NCBI RefSeq assembly: GCF_021391395.1
Contig: NZ_CP090059.1
Coordinates: 2,527,001 to 2,591,000 of the forward strand
Direction: 5' to 3'
Source: Sphingomonas cannabina
GTDB lineage: Bacteria > Pseudomonadota > Alphaproteobacteria > Sphingomonadales > Sphingomonadaceae
Length of the DNA: 64,000 nucleotides
Positions within the stretch are counted from its first letter, which is position 1. Each line of letters starts with the position of its first letter. The position numbers were made by a program, and so were the translations under genes. A model generated the notes under the pieces. That model did no database searches. It was not told where the DNA came from and saw nothing but the letters and a program-made list of their open reading frames with translations. Shown in pieces: positions 22,696 through 31,676 of the stretch.

Positions 22696-24048
22696 CTAGC
22701 GTACTCCGAATAGGACAGCGCCGTGCGACGGCACCGTCGCATCGATGCGATCGGTAACCGGCTCCAACTCCTTCGCTGCCCACAGATCGCGCAGCCGCCC
22801 TCCGGCAAGGCCGATCCGCCGCAATGGAACGCTCATCCGTGCCGCATCCGGCCCATCCGACAGGTTGAACATCGCAACATAGGCCGTCCGCCGATCGGGC
22901 GAGCGCGCGGTCCACACGCATTGGTTGTCGGCGAGATACCAGGGCCGATTCTCGATGCTGTCCTGGTTGACCGCGATCACCTCGCGGTTGGTCAGCAGGC
23001 TCAGGGTCCAGTCGTCGAGATGACGCAGATCACCACCCATGATAAGCGGCGAGCGGGCGATCGACCACAAAGTCATCAGCGTCCGCTGCTCGTCGCGCGT
23101 GAATTTCGTGTCGCGCTCGCCCATCGAAAGGCGGCCGAGCGGCAGCATGTCGGCGTCGGGCCAGGAGCCGGGGCCGCAATAAGGGGTCCAGTTCTCGAGC
23201 CGGGTGAACTGGGCCTTCAGCATCGGCCATTCGTCCCAGAAATCGTCGCTGATCCGCCACATCTGGGCATGACGGCGGACATGCGGGCCGCGCACCACGG
23301 GCGTCTCGCCGGGCGAGAGGCTGAGGATGATCGGCCGGCCGCTGGCGAGGATCGCCTTGTGCGCCGCCTCGATCTCCGGCGCGTGCGCGTCATAGGGGCG
23401 GCTCATGTCGTCCATCTTGACGAAATCCACGCCCCAGCTCGCGAACAGCGCGAAGACACTGTCGTAATAGGCCTGCGCGCCCGGCTTGGTCATGTCGACG
23501 CCGAACATGTCGGGATTCCACGGACAGATGCTGGAGCGGTCGGCGATGTCGCCGGCGCGGACGCCTCCGCCGCCCAGCACCGGCAGGTTGCGTTCGACCG
23601 CGAGCCGCGGGATGCCGCGCATCAGGTGGACGCCGAACTTGAGGCCCATCGCATGGATCTTCGCCGCGAGGGGGGCGAAGCCGGCACCGTTCGCGGCGGA
23701 AGGGAAGCGGTTCGGCGCCGGGACCAGCCGTCCGTGGGCGTCGAGCGCTGGCACCGGATTGTCGTTGTAGCGATAGCCCTTGGCGTCGGGTTCGTACCAC
23801 TGGATGTCGACGGTGAAGACATCATAGCCATGCGGCTTGAGCTTCGTCGCCATAATCGCAGCGTTCTCCAGCGCCTGCGCCTCGGTGATGGTGGTGGCGA
23901 AGCTGTTCCAGCTGTTCCAGCCCATCGGCGGCGTTGGCGCCAATATTGCTTTCGGCGATCTCGCCTCCGATCCAGCGCCGGCGGTCGCCAGGGCAAGCCC
24001 CGCAGGAGCAAGCAGCGCCGCACGGCGCGACATGCTGAAATCCGTCAT
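22696..24048 (-). CDS. GH27 family glycoside hydrolase (alpha-galactosidase-like), Tat-exported
   Basis: 450 aa. Retaining alpha-galactosidase family. Seen: a twin-arginine type signal (SRRAALL, residues 7-13, followed by a hydrophobic stretch to about 25), the GH27 opening APTPPMGWNSWNSFA, VDIQWYEP, the nucleophile motif FVKMDD (D213) and the acid/base motif RISDDFWDEW (about D269). Export as a folded enzyme to the periplasm or cell surface is inferred; the substrate would be plant-type galactosides or arabinosides. It is inserted between hflX and mazG, genes that are often closer neighbours in alphaproteobacteria, and looks like an accessory insertion, although its GC and codon use match the host. 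Confidence 0.9.
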   Translation of the reverse strand: MTDFSMSRRAALLAPAGLALATAGAGSEARSPKAILAPTPPMGWNSWNSFATTITEAQALENAAIMATKLKPHGYDVFTVDIQWYEPDAKGYRYNDNPVPALDAHGRLVPAPNRFPSAANGAGFAPLAAKIHAMGLKFGVHLMRGIPRLAVERNLPVLGGGGVRAGDIADRSSICPWNPDMFGVDMTKPGAQAYYDSVFALFASWGVDFVKMDDMSRPYDAHAPEIEAAHKAILASGRPIILSLSPGETPVVRGPHVRRHAQMWRISDDFWDEWPMLKAQFTRLENWTPYCGPGSWPDADMLPLGRLSMGERDTKFTRDEQRTLMTLWSIARSPLIMGGDLRHLDDWTLSLLTNREVIAVNQDSIENRPWYLADNQCVWTARSPDRRTAYVAMFNLSDGPDAARMSVPLRRIGLAGGRLRDLWAAKELEPVTDRIDATVPSHGAVLFGVR

Positions 24049-24079
24049 TCAAACCCCCTCTTGATGCTGCCGCGCCCGC

Positions 24080-24817
24080 TCAGCCGGCCTGTTTCGCCTT
24101 CTGCCACAGCGCTTCCTGACGATCGAGGCCGAGGGTCGGGAAGGCCGCGCCGGCCTCCGCCTCCATTGCGCGGAAGCGGTGCTCGAATTTCGCATTGGCA
24201 CGGCGGAGCGCGGCCTCGGGATCGACGCCGAGCTTGCGCGCCCAGTTGACTGCGGCGAACAGGAGATCGCCGATCTCCTCCGCCCGATCCTCGGGCGCGG
24301 CGGCTTCGACCTCGGCGAGCTCCTCGTCGATCTTGGCGCGGGCTCCGGCCGGGTCGGGCCAGTCGAAGCCGGTGCGGGCGGCGCGCTTCTGGAGCTTTTC
24401 GGCGCGCGCGAGGGCGGGGAGGCCGATCGCGACGCCGGCCAGGGCGCTCGCATCGGGTTTGGCGGCACGTTCCTCGGCCTTGATCGCCTCCCAGAGGTGA
24501 TGGCCGCCCTCGGCCAAGTCGCCGAAGATGTGGGGATGGCGGCGCTCCATCTTGTCGCTGATCGCCGTCACGACGTCATTCAAGTCGAACAGACCCGCTT
24601 CTTCGGCGATGCGGCTATGGAAAACGACCTGGAGCAGGAGGTCGCCGAGCTCGTCCTTGAGGTCGGCCATGTCGCCACGCTCGATGGCGTCGGCGACCTC
24701 ATAGGCTTCCTCGATCGTGTAGGGCGCAATCGTCGCGAAGCTCTGCGCCACGTCCCATTCGCAGCCATGCTCCGGGTCGCGCAACCGCGCCATGATCGCC
24801 ACCAGACGTTCGATCAT
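24080..24817 (-). CDS. mazG: Nucleoside triphosphate pyrophosphohydrolase MazG
   Basis: 245 aa with two tandem MazG-type all-alpha domains (about 1-110 and 140-235). It hydrolyses NTPs to NMPs plus pyrophosphate, cleaning the pool or lowering stringent-response nucleotides. Metal-binding EExxE/ExxD patterns are present: TIEEAYEVADAIE with KDELGDLLLQVVFH in the first domain, and IDEELAEVEAA with EEIGDLLFAAVNWARK in the second. The usual family opening (MARLRDPEHGCEWDVAQ) supports ATG 24817; the frame is open further upstream but without family sequence. It is transcribed divergently from the lipoprotein gene at 24914. Confidence 0.94.
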   Translation of the reverse strand: MIERLVAIMARLRDPEHGCEWDVAQSFATIAPYTIEEAYEVADAIERGDMADLKDELGDLLLQVVFHSRIAEEAGLFDLNDVVTAISDKMERRHPHIFGDLAEGGHHLWEAIKAEERAAKPDASALAGVAIGLPALARAEKLQKRAARTGFDWPDPAGARAKIDEELAEVEAAAPEDRAEEIGDLLFAAVNWARKLGVDPEAALRRANAKFEHRFRAMEAEAGAAFPTLGLDRQEALWQKAKQAG

Positions 24818-24913
24818 GCCTCTTTCCTCGGATTCGTCTATGATTGATTGCTCTTGGCGGAAGGCTTTAATCCGCCAGTGAATGGCGTCCAGTCGATAAG
24901 CAGGCATGGCTCG

Positions 24914-26002
24914 ATGAAAGTTCGAAGCTCGATCGGTCGGCTGGTGAGGCGAGGGGGAGGGCTCGCCGGATGCGCCCTGCTGCTCTCGTCATGCGGGACA
25001 CCGCCGCCGCTCCGGGCGATCGCCTGTCAGTCCGCAATGCCGCCCGACATCGCCATATCGAAGGACGGCCGGACGGCGAGCACGACCTTGTCGGTGCTCA
25101 CCTACAATATCGAAGGGCTGGGCTGGCCGGCACGCAGCGGGCGGGCGACGCAGCTGCGCGAGATCGGCGAGCGACTGGCGGCAATGCGGGCGTCCGGCAA
25201 GGGGCCGGACGTGGTGATGTTCCAGGAGATGTTCAGCGGTGCTGCAAAAAAGGCTGTAGCATCGACCGGTTATCCCGCGATCATTACAGGCCCACGCAGA
25301 ACCACGCGGCCTCACGAATCGACCCGAGATCCGCTGCCAGGCAAGGCGAAGATCAAGCGGGGCGAGCTGGGCATCCACTTCAACGGCAGCGGACTTGCCG
25401 TCGCTTCCCGCTATGCGATCGTGCATGTCGACAGACGGGCCTACGGGCGACGATCTTGCGCCGGGTTCGACTGCCTCGCCAACAAGGGCATCGTGCTGGC
25501 CCGCATCGCCATTCCGGGCGTGCCGACGCCGGTCGACCTCTACGACACGCACATGAACTCGCGGAATGCCTCGCGTGCGCCGGCCAACCGCAACCTCGAA
25601 GCGCATGAGCGGCAGGCGCTGGAGGCATCGGAATTCATCGATCGGACACACGATGATGCCTTTCCGATCGTCTTCGGCGGCGACTTCAACATGCGGCATT
25701 CGGAGGAGCGGTGGGAGAATTTCACCCGCTATCAATCGCTCAAGCTGGTCCACCGCGTGTGCGCCGATCCTGCCTCGGGATGCGAGGTCCGCATGTCGTG
25801 GGACGATGATGAGCCCTGGATGGACACCCAGGATCTCCAATTCTTCTGGAGCGGCGACCAAGTGGCAATCCGTCCGATCCGCGTCGAGGCGGTGTTCGAC
25901 GGTGGACCGACGGGCCCGGAGCTTTCGGACCACGACGGGTTTCTGGTCACGTATGAGCTGAAATGGCCAAGAAGCGCTTCGCCATGGCCGCAATGTCGGT
26001 GA
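24914..26002 (+). CDS. Endonuclease/exonuclease/phosphatase-family lipoprotein
   Basis: 362 aa from ATG 24914 (MKVRSSIGRL). The N-terminus is a lipoprotein signal: a basic head, then LLLSSC as the most likely lipobox (C27), with LAGC (C20) as an alternative. The rest is a DNase I-like EEP fold: LTYNIEGLG, the metal-binding glutamate in FQEMF, DTHMNS, GGDFNMR and the terminal SDHDG. All catalytic residues are present, so a hydrolase on nucleic acid, phosphoester or sphingolipid-type head groups is plausible; the substrate cannot be told. An in-frame ATG at 24848 would add 22 residues without signal-like character, so the shorter start is preferred. Confidence 0.85.
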   Translation: MKVRSSIGRLVRRGGGLAGCALLLSSCGTPPPLRAIACQSAMPPDIAISKDGRTASTTLSVLTYNIEGLGWPARSGRATQLREIGERLAAMRASGKGPDVVMFQEMFSGAAKKAVASTGYPAIITGPRRTTRPHESTRDPLPGKAKIKRGELGIHFNGSGLAVASRYAIVHVDRRAYGRRSCAGFDCLANKGIVLARIAIPGVPTPVDLYDTHMNSRNASRAPANRNLEAHERQALEASEFIDRTHDDAFPIVFGGDFNMRHSEERWENFTRYQSLKLVHRVCADPASGCEVRMSWDDDEPWMDTQDLQFFWSGDQVAIRPIRVEAVFDGGPTGPELSDHDGFLVTYELKWPRSASPWPQCR

Positions 26003-26130
26003 TGGAACTCGAATGCGAAGGGCTCCCGATATCTGTTATCCGCGATCCCGTGTTCCGCCTCGCAGGCACCTCGAATCAAGTTCGATAATATACATTATGT
26101 AAAGTGAAGATGTTTTTGTGGGGGCCTCTT

Positions 26131-26745
26131 CTAGTTTCGTGTCTCACCTCGTTTCGGTTCGAGCACCAGCGTCCGTCCCTCGACCCGCCACGAGCCGAGC
26201 CGCGACAGGAAGTTCATGCCGAGCACATCGGTGCTGCCGAATGCCGGCGACACCACGACGCCGAGATCGCGGGTTTCGAGGCCGCCTATGCTAACGCGTT
26301 CGGCGCGGCCGCGGTCAGCTGTGACGCTGCCGTTGGCGGTATTGATCACTACTGGAAAGCCGCCGCCTCCAACTTCGATCCCGGCGTTGCGCGCGGTTTC
26401 CGGCGACAAGGCGGTTATCGTTGCGCCGCTGTCGACCAACATGCGCTTCGTATAATCATTGAGCTTCACCCGTGCCCAGAAATGGCCGTCCTCGCTCATG
26501 GTGATGCGCACCGTGTCGCCGACCACCTCCTGATCACCCAAACCGAGCCGCTCGGCAGCGGCGGTCACCACCGTCTCGATCTGCTGGCGATACAGCAGTG
26601 CGATCGCGATGAGGCCGATGATTGCGCCCCAGGCGATCAGCGATCGGATGATCGTGCCCAACGAGGCACGCTGCGCCATCAGCGCGCTCACCGCCAGCAC
26701 AAGCGCGCCCAACGCCCAGATGTAATTGGCCGAATCGAGGCTCAC
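26131..26745 (-). CDS. Membrane-anchored retropepsin-like aspartic protease
   Basis: 204 aa, TIGR02281-type clan AA protease. Two N-terminal hydrophobic helices (about 8-26 and 34-52) anchor a periplasmic domain. The catalytic motif MLVDSGATITALS (about residues 105-117) and the flap/hydrophobic GMNFLSRLGSWRVEG near the end define a single-lobe pepsin fold that should dimerise. The physiological substrate is unknown. The ATG overlaps the stop of the upstream MBL-hydrolase gene by four bases, placing it last in the long mltB-to-protease run. Confidence 0.87.
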   Translation of the reverse strand: MSLDSANYIWALGALVLAVSALMAQRASLGTIIRSLIAWGAIIGLIAIALLYRQQIETVVTAAAERLGLGDQEVVGDTVRITMSEDGHFWARVKLNDYTKRMLVDSGATITALSPETARNAGIEVGGGGFPVVINTANGSVTADRGRAERVSIGGLETRDLGVVVSPAFGSTDVLGMNFLSRLGSWRVEGRTLVLEPKRGETRN

Positions 26746-27506
26746 AACACGATCTCCAGGCCGTCATAGCCGGGCTCGACGCCGGGCGGCAGCTCGGCGA
26801 CGAGTGTCGCATAATCCATCGAATGGTCCATATGCGTCAGTACCGCCCGCCCGACACCGAGCTCGGCCGCCCAGCCGACCGCCTGATCCAGCGTCGGATG
26901 CGTCGGATGCGGCGCACGGCGCAGCGCGTCGACGATCCAGAGGTCGATATCCCTATAATGACTTCGCATATCGTCGGTTAAGATATTGAAGTCAGTTGCA
27001 TAACCTGTCGTCGACCGGCCGTCGGTGAATCGCAATCCAGCCGAGACGATATCGCCGTGCGGCTGATCGACGACCGTGACCTCGACATCGCCGATCCGAA
27101 GATTGTCCGGCAGTAGTTGAAGATCGACCGTCGCCGGATAGCCGTTCCGTCCGGCGACGACATAGGCAAAGCGTTCCCGCAGCACCTCCGCTGTCGCCGG
27201 GCGCGCATAGCCAGGCACCGGGTTGCCACGCAGGTGGAAGATCTGGCGGACGTCGTCGATACCGTGGGTGTGATCCGCGTGGTCGTGCGTCCAGATGATC
27301 GCATCGACGGTACTCACTTGCGCGGCCAACAGTTGCTCGCGCAGATCCGGGCCCGTATCGACGAGGATGCGCGTGGTTTCGGTCTCGACCAGGATTGAAA
27401 CGCGGGTGCGGCGGTTCCTGGTCTCGGCAGGATCGCAGGCACCCCAATCGTTGCCGATCCTCGGCACGCCCGACGAAGTGCCGCAGCCGAGGATACGGAC
27501 CTTCAC
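26742..27506 (-). CDS. MBL-fold metallo-hydrolase (PhnP-like)
   Basis: 254 aa. Metallo-beta-lactamase fold with the zinc motif WTHDHADHTHGIDD, a glycine-rich opening ILGCGTSSGVPRIG, VDTGPDLREQLL, a VDQPHGDIVS histidine and a final TDHM-type histidine (LTHMDHSMDY). The COG1235 group includes PhnP phosphodiesterases; the substrate in this organism is not known. A tatD-MBL pair next to metG is conserved in many alphaproteobacteria, which suggests a housekeeping nucleic-acid or cyclic-phosphate role. It overlaps tatD and the protease gene by four bases each. Confidence 0.9.
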   Translation of the reverse strand: MKVRILGCGTSSGVPRIGNDWGACDPAETRNRRTRVSILVETETTRILVDTGPDLREQLLAAQVSTVDAIIWTHDHADHTHGIDDVRQIFHLRGNPVPGYARPATAEVLRERFAYVVAGRNGYPATVDLQLLPDNLRIGDVEVTVVDQPHGDIVSAGLRFTDGRSTTGYATDFNILTDDMRSHYRDIDLWIVDALRRAPHPTHPTLDQAVGWAAELGVGRAVLTHMDHSMDYATLVAELPPGVEPGYDGLEIVL

Positions 27507-28285
27507 GCCGCGGCCGTCTTTGCGAATAGTTTGTGGAAGTTGGCGCGCGTAACCTCAGCCAACTCATCGGGATTCTCGCCACGGAGATCGGCGAGGAAAC
27601 GGCAGGTGTCAGCGACGAACGCGGGCTCGCCAGTCTTCCCGCGATGCGGAACCGGCGCCAGGAAGGGCGCGTCTGTCTCGATCAGCAGCCGTTCGCGCGG
27701 CAGCCAGGCGGCGGTTTCCTGGAGATCGCGGGCATTTTTGAAGGTCACGATGCCTGAGATCGAAATGTAGAAACCGAGATCGAGCGCTTTGCGCGCAAAG
27801 GTGCCGCTGGCAGTGAAGCAGTGGATCACGCCGGGGAAGTCCCCCTTCCCCAGCTCATCGGCCAGAATTGCGGCGGTATCCTCCTCGGCGTCGCGGGTAT
27901 GGACGACGATCGGCAGCTGCGTCTCGCGGCAGGCGGCGAGATGCGCGCGGAAGCTGGCCTGCTGTCGTTCGCGATCGCTGTGGTCGTAGTAATAATCGAG
28001 CCCGCTCTCGCCGATGCCGACCACGCGCGGATGGCGGGCACGCTCGACCAGCTTGGCGGTGTCGACATGGGGATGCTGGTCGGCTTCGTGCGGGTGGATG
28101 CCGACGGTTGCCCACACGTCCGGCTCGCGTTCGGCGGTGGCGAGGACCGCGTCCCACTCGCTCTCGCGCGTGGCGATGTTGAGCATCGCGACCACGCCGG
28201 CATCGCGGGCGCGCGCCAGCACCTCGGGCTGCTGCTCGGCCAGCCCTTTGTAGTTGAGGTGGCAATGGCTGTCGGCGAGCCTCAT
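27503..28285 (-). CDS. tatD: TatD family metal-dependent DNase
   Basis: 260 aa. Amidohydrolase-type TIM barrel acting as a 3'-5' DNA/RNA exonuclease in repair and RNA quality control. Metal ligands are visible: DSHCHLNY at the start, [10 protein letters not shown] (glutamate), [18 protein letters not shown] and [11 protein letters not shown]. Length is normal. Stop and start overlap neighbours by four bases on both sides (metG upstream, MBL hydrolase downstream), so it is translated as part of the operon. Confidence 0.95.
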   Translation of the reverse strand: MRLADSHCHLNYKGLAEQQPEVLARARDAGVVAMLNIATRESEWDAVLATAEREPDVWATVGIHPHEADQHPHVDTAKLVERARHPRVVGIGESGLDYYYDHSDRERQQASFRAHLAACRETQLPIVVHTRDAEEDTAAILADELGKGDFPGVIHCFTASGTFARKALDLGFYISISGIVTFKNARDLQETAAWLPRERLLIETDAPFLAPVPHRGKTGEPAFVADTCRFLADLRGENPDELAEVTRANFHKLFAKTAAA

Positions 28286-29820
28286 GCCGCTTCGCTCAGC
28301 TCGAGCCGCGGGAACACGCCGCTCGGAGGCGGCAGCGCCGTTCCGGCCGCGATCGGGCGCGCGAGGGCGGCGAAATCACGGACGTCCGCCCCCTGCCCCA
28401 GCAGATCCAGCAGCTTGTCGGCGCTTTCGGGAATAACCCATCGCGTCATGACCGCGATCCGGCGGATCGCCTCGGCGGCATAGTAGAGGATGGTGTCGGC
28501 TCGCGCCGGGTCGGTCTTGCGTACGCTCCACGGTGCCTGGTCGGCGAAATACTGGTTGGCATCGCGCGCTGCCGCCCAGATCGCGTCAAGCGCGGCGTGG
28601 ATGGCGAGATCGGTCATGGCGTCATGCATCCCCCGCTCCGCCGCGGCGACGCTCTCGATCAGCGCCTCCTCGGCGGCGGTCGGCTCGCCCGGCTGCGGCA
28701 CTTGTCCGGCGCAATTCTTGGCGATGATCGACAGGCAGCGCTGAGCGAGATTGCCCAGATTGTTGGCGAGATCGGCATTGCAGCGGGTGACGATCGCCTC
28801 CTCCGAATAGCTGCCGTCCTGGCCGAAGCTGACCTCGCGCAGCAGGAAATAGCGCAAGGGGTCGACGCCGAAGCGGTCGGCGAGTTCCATCGGGTCGGTG
28901 ACGTTACCGAGCGATTTCGACATCTTCTCGCCGCGGTTGAGCAGGAAGCCGTGGCCGAACACGCGGCGCGGCAGCGGCAGCTTCGCAGACATCAGAAAGG
29001 CCGGCCAGTAAACCGTATGGAATCGCACGATATCCTTGCCAATCAGATGCAAGTCTGCCGGCCAGTATTTCGCCAAGGGATCGCCCGCGTCCGGATAGCC
29101 GGTGCCGGTGAGATAATTGGTGAGCGCGTCGACCCAGACGTACATCACATGGCCAGGGCTGTCGGGCACCGGTACGCCCCAGTCGAAGCTGGTGCGCGAG
29201 ACCGACAGGTCGGAGAGGCCGCCCGAAACGAAGGCGATCATCTCGTTGCGGCGGGCCTCCGGCTGGATGAAATCCTTGTTCTCTTCGTATAGCTTTAGCA
29301 GCGGCTCCTGATATTTGCTCAGACGAAAGAACCAGGTCTCCTCCGCCGTCCATTCGACCGGCGTGCCCTGGGGCGAGAGCTTCTGGCCGCCCTCCCCTTC
29401 GACGAGTTCGCTTTCATCGTAGAAGGCCTCGTCACGGACCGAATACCAGCCCTCGTAGCGGTCGAGATAGAGGTCGCCCGCGGCCTCCATCGCGCGCCAG
29501 ATCGCTTGGCTGGCGGCATGGTGATCGGGTTCGACCGTGCGGATGAAGCGATCATAGGAGATGTTCAGGCGATCATCCATCTCCTTGAAATAAGCTGACA
29601 TCTCGTCAGCAAGCGTGCGCGTTTCGATGCCGCGGGCACGCGCCGTCTGGACCATCTTGAGGCCATGTTCGTCGGTGCCGGTCTGGAAGCGCACGTCGCG
29701 GCCCGCCTGGCGGTGATAGCGGGCGATCGCGTCGGCGGCGATCGCCTCATAGGCATGGCCGATGTGCGGGCGGCCGTTGGGATAGCTGATGGCGGTGGTG
29801 ATGTAATAGGGTTCGGCCAT
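28282..29820 (-). CDS. metG: Methionyl-tRNA synthetase (short form)
   Basis: 512 aa from the ATG giving [16 protein letters not shown]. Class I synthetase with the HIGH motif as [12 protein letters not shown] and the KMSKS loop as KMSKSLGNV. It is the short form without the C-terminal tRNA-binding domain seen in E. coli, normal for alphaproteobacteria. An upstream in-frame ATG at 29829 would add MAG. It lies 82 bases downstream of holB and overlaps tatD by four bases. Confidence 0.96.
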   Translation of the reverse strand: MAEPYYITTAISYPNGRPHIGHAYEAIAADAIARYHRQAGRDVRFQTGTDEHGLKMVQTARARGIETRTLADEMSAYFKEMDDRLNISYDRFIRTVEPDHHAASQAIWRAMEAAGDLYLDRYEGWYSVRDEAFYDESELVEGEGGQKLSPQGTPVEWTAEETWFFRLSKYQEPLLKLYEENKDFIQPEARRNEMIAFVSGGLSDLSVSRTSFDWGVPVPDSPGHVMYVWVDALTNYLTGTGYPDAGDPLAKYWPADLHLIGKDIVRFHTVYWPAFLMSAKLPLPRRVFGHGFLLNRGEKMSKSLGNVTDPMELADRFGVDPLRYFLLREVSFGQDGSYSEEAIVTRCNADLANNLGNLAQRCLSIIAKNCAGQVPQPGEPTAAEEALIESVAAAERGMHDAMTDLAIHAALDAIWAAARDANQYFADQAPWSVRKTDPARADTILYYAAEAIRRIAVMTRWVIPESADKLLDLLGQGADVRDFAALARPIAAGTALPPPSGVFPRLELSEAA

Positions 29821-29902
29821 GCCGGCCATCTAGTGCAGCACGCGGTCGGGGGGAAGCAGCAGCTGGCGAGGTCGCCATTTCCTCGGTGCAAGGCCGGGGC
29901 AG

Positions 29903-30886
29903 TTAACGCGGGGCGAGCCTCGCGACCAGGCCGCCCATCTCGAACGCCGTCGTCGAGGCGTCGAGCGACTGGGCGAGCGAGACGCGGGCGAGCTCCGCCG
30001 CGGCGTCATAGGCGTCGAGGGCGTCCTTGAGCTGCGGCCCGGCGAGATCGCGCGCGCGCTCGGCGATGAAGGCGGGGACGCGTTCGAGGAAGGCTTCGTA
30101 GCGCGGCTGGGCGGACTTGAGGCCGAGCGTGCGGGCGAGACGGACGCGATGCGTGTTGGAGGGGTCGCCGTCGCGGGCGATCGCGGCGAGCTCCTTCTCC
30201 AGCCCGCCGAGGTCGAGGCCGGCAAAGTGCAGCGCGCGGCCGGGGGAACCCTGCCCCGCCCTGACCAACGCGGTGATCTCGGCCTTGCTCGCATCGGGAA
30301 GCTCGGCGTGGAGCACCTCGGCGACCTCCGCGTCGCTCAAGGGATCGAAACGGAGCAGGCGGCAGCGTGAGCGGATCGTCGGGAGCAGGCGGCCCGGGGC
30401 ATGGCTGACGAGCAGGAAGATGGTGCCGGCGGGCGGTTCCTCCAGGTTCTTGAGCAGCGCGTTGGAGGCGCCGGGGCGCTCGAGGTCGTCGATCGCGTCG
30501 ATCAGGATGACGCGGCGGTCGCTGAGCGCCGGCTTGGTCGCGAGCATCGGCTGGAGCGCGCGGACCTGCGCGATCGGGATCGAACGCGCGATGTCCTGGT
30601 CGGGCTTGTCGGGGTCCTTGGGGAGGCGCGTCATCTCGCGATAGTCGGGATGCGCGCCCGCGGCGATCAGCGTGGCGGTGCGATTGTCCGCCGGCACGTC
30701 GAGGCCGGGCGGAAGCGTGCCGGGCGCGGCGGCCTCGGCGAGGAGGCGCGCGGCGGCGGTGCGGGCGAAGCGGGCCTTTCCCACGCCCTCCGGGCCAGCG
30801 ATCAGCCAGGCGTGGTGGAGCTGGCCGCTGGCGAGCGAGGCGAGGAAGGCGTCGATTGCCGCCCGGTTGCCGATGAAGGGGGTCAT
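29903..30886 (-). CDS. holB: DNA polymerase III delta-prime subunit (clamp loader)
   Basis: 327 aa. Stator subunit of the clamp loader that puts the beta clamp on DNA. The AAA+ N-terminal domain shows the Walker-A-type AGPEGVGKARFARTAA, the delta-prime core VILIDAIDDLERPGASNALLKNLEEPP and the SRC-type motif TIRSRCRLLRFDPL. ATG 30886 (MTPFIGNRAAIDAFLAS) gives the standard start; the longer open frame runs through the intergenic repeat. It follows tmk, a pairing conserved across many bacteria. Confidence 0.95.
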   Translation of the reverse strand: MTPFIGNRAAIDAFLASLASGQLHHAWLIAGPEGVGKARFARTAAARLLAEAAAPGTLPPGLDVPADNRTATLIAAGAHPDYREMTRLPKDPDKPDQDIARSIPIAQVRALQPMLATKPALSDRRVILIDAIDDLERPGASNALLKNLEEPPAGTIFLLVSHAPGRLLPTIRSRCRLLRFDPLSDAEVAEVLHAELPDASKAEITALVRAGQGSPGRALHFAGLDLGGLEKELAAIARDGDPSNTHRVRLARTLGLKSAQPRYEAFLERVPAFIAERARDLAGPQLKDALDAYDAAAELARVSLAQSLDASTTAFEMGGLVARLAPR

Positions 30887-30896
30887 GGGTGTGTCC

Positions 30897-31033
30897 AGCT
30901 CCTCCCCGGTACGGGGAGGGGGACCAGCCGCAGGCTGGTGGAGGGGGCCCTCCACCGGCGAATCGCTTGGGGCCGGGCCCCCTCCACCATTCGCTCCGCG
31001 AATGGTCCCTCTCCCCGTGCCGGGGAGGAGCTT
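30897..31033. repeat. Composite palindromic repeat between tmk and holB
   Basis: The two ends are reverse complements (agctcctccccggtacgggg at 30897 and its counterpart ending aggagctt at 31033). Inside lie smaller hairpins: a ccagc/gctgg unit near 30924-30938, and ccattcg...cgaatgg at about 30988-31006. This is the typical modular intergenic element of alphaproteobacteria, with no coding capacity. It occupies nearly all of the 163-base gap and would be transcribed with the operon. Confidence 0.85.
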
Positions 31034-31049
31034 GGGTGCGTCGCACCTT

Positions 31050-31676
31050 TCATACCAACAGGTCCGCCAGCTCAGCCAGCAGCCGCGCAGTCACTGCCTC
31101 CGCATCGCCCGAAGCGTCGACCAGCCGCACCCGTTCCGGCTCGCGCTCGGCGATGCCGCGGAAGCCGGCCGCAACGGCGGCATGGAAATCCGGCCCGCGC
31201 GACTGGAAACGGTCGAGCGCGCCGGCATCGCGGGTCGCGGCGCGCGAGGCACCCTCGTCCTGGCCGATCTCCAGTACCAGCGTGCGGTCGGGCAGCAGCC
31301 CCTTCGAGCCGAAGCCGTGCAATGCCAGGATAGCGGCGTCGTCGATGCCCTGCGCCCCCTGATAGGCTCGCGTCGAATCGACGAAGCGGTCGGAGATCAC
31401 CCAGATGCCGGCCTCGATCGCGGGCCGGATCTTCTTCTCGACGTGATCCGCGCGCGCCGCCGCGAACAGCAAGGTCTCGCTATGCGGGCTCCACCGCGCG
31501 ACCTCGCCGCCGAGCAGCAGGCCGCGCACCGCCTCCGCACCCTCGCTGCCGCCGGGCTCACGCGTTACCAGCACCTCCAGGCCGCGCCGGCCGAGCTCGT
31601 CGGCGAGCCGAGCGGCCTGGGTCGACTTGCCGGCGCCCTCCCCTCCCTCGAGGGTGATGAAGCGCCCGGCCGTCAC
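31050..31676 (-). CDS. tmk: Thymidylate kinase
   Basis: 208 aa. Phosphorylates dTMP to dTDP for DNA synthesis. P-loop ITLEGGEGAGKSTQAARLA, the DR(F/Y) motif SDRFVDSTRAYQG and TREPGGSEGAEAVR (substrate loop) are present; the LID region has the usual basic residues. The start overlaps the dacC stop by four bases, so dTMP kinase synthesis is coupled to a cell-wall carboxypeptidase gene, an arrangement common in this lineage. Confidence 0.96.
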   Translation of the reverse strand: MTAGRFITLEGGEGAGKSTQAARLADELGRRGLEVLVTREPGGSEGAEAVRGLLLGGEVARWSPHSETLLFAAARADHVEKKIRPAIEAGIWVISDRFVDSTRAYQGAQGIDDAAILALHGFGSKGLLPDRTLVLEIGQDEGASRAATRDAGALDRFQSRGPDFHAAVAAGFRGIAEREPERVRLVDASGDAEAVTARLLAELADLLV

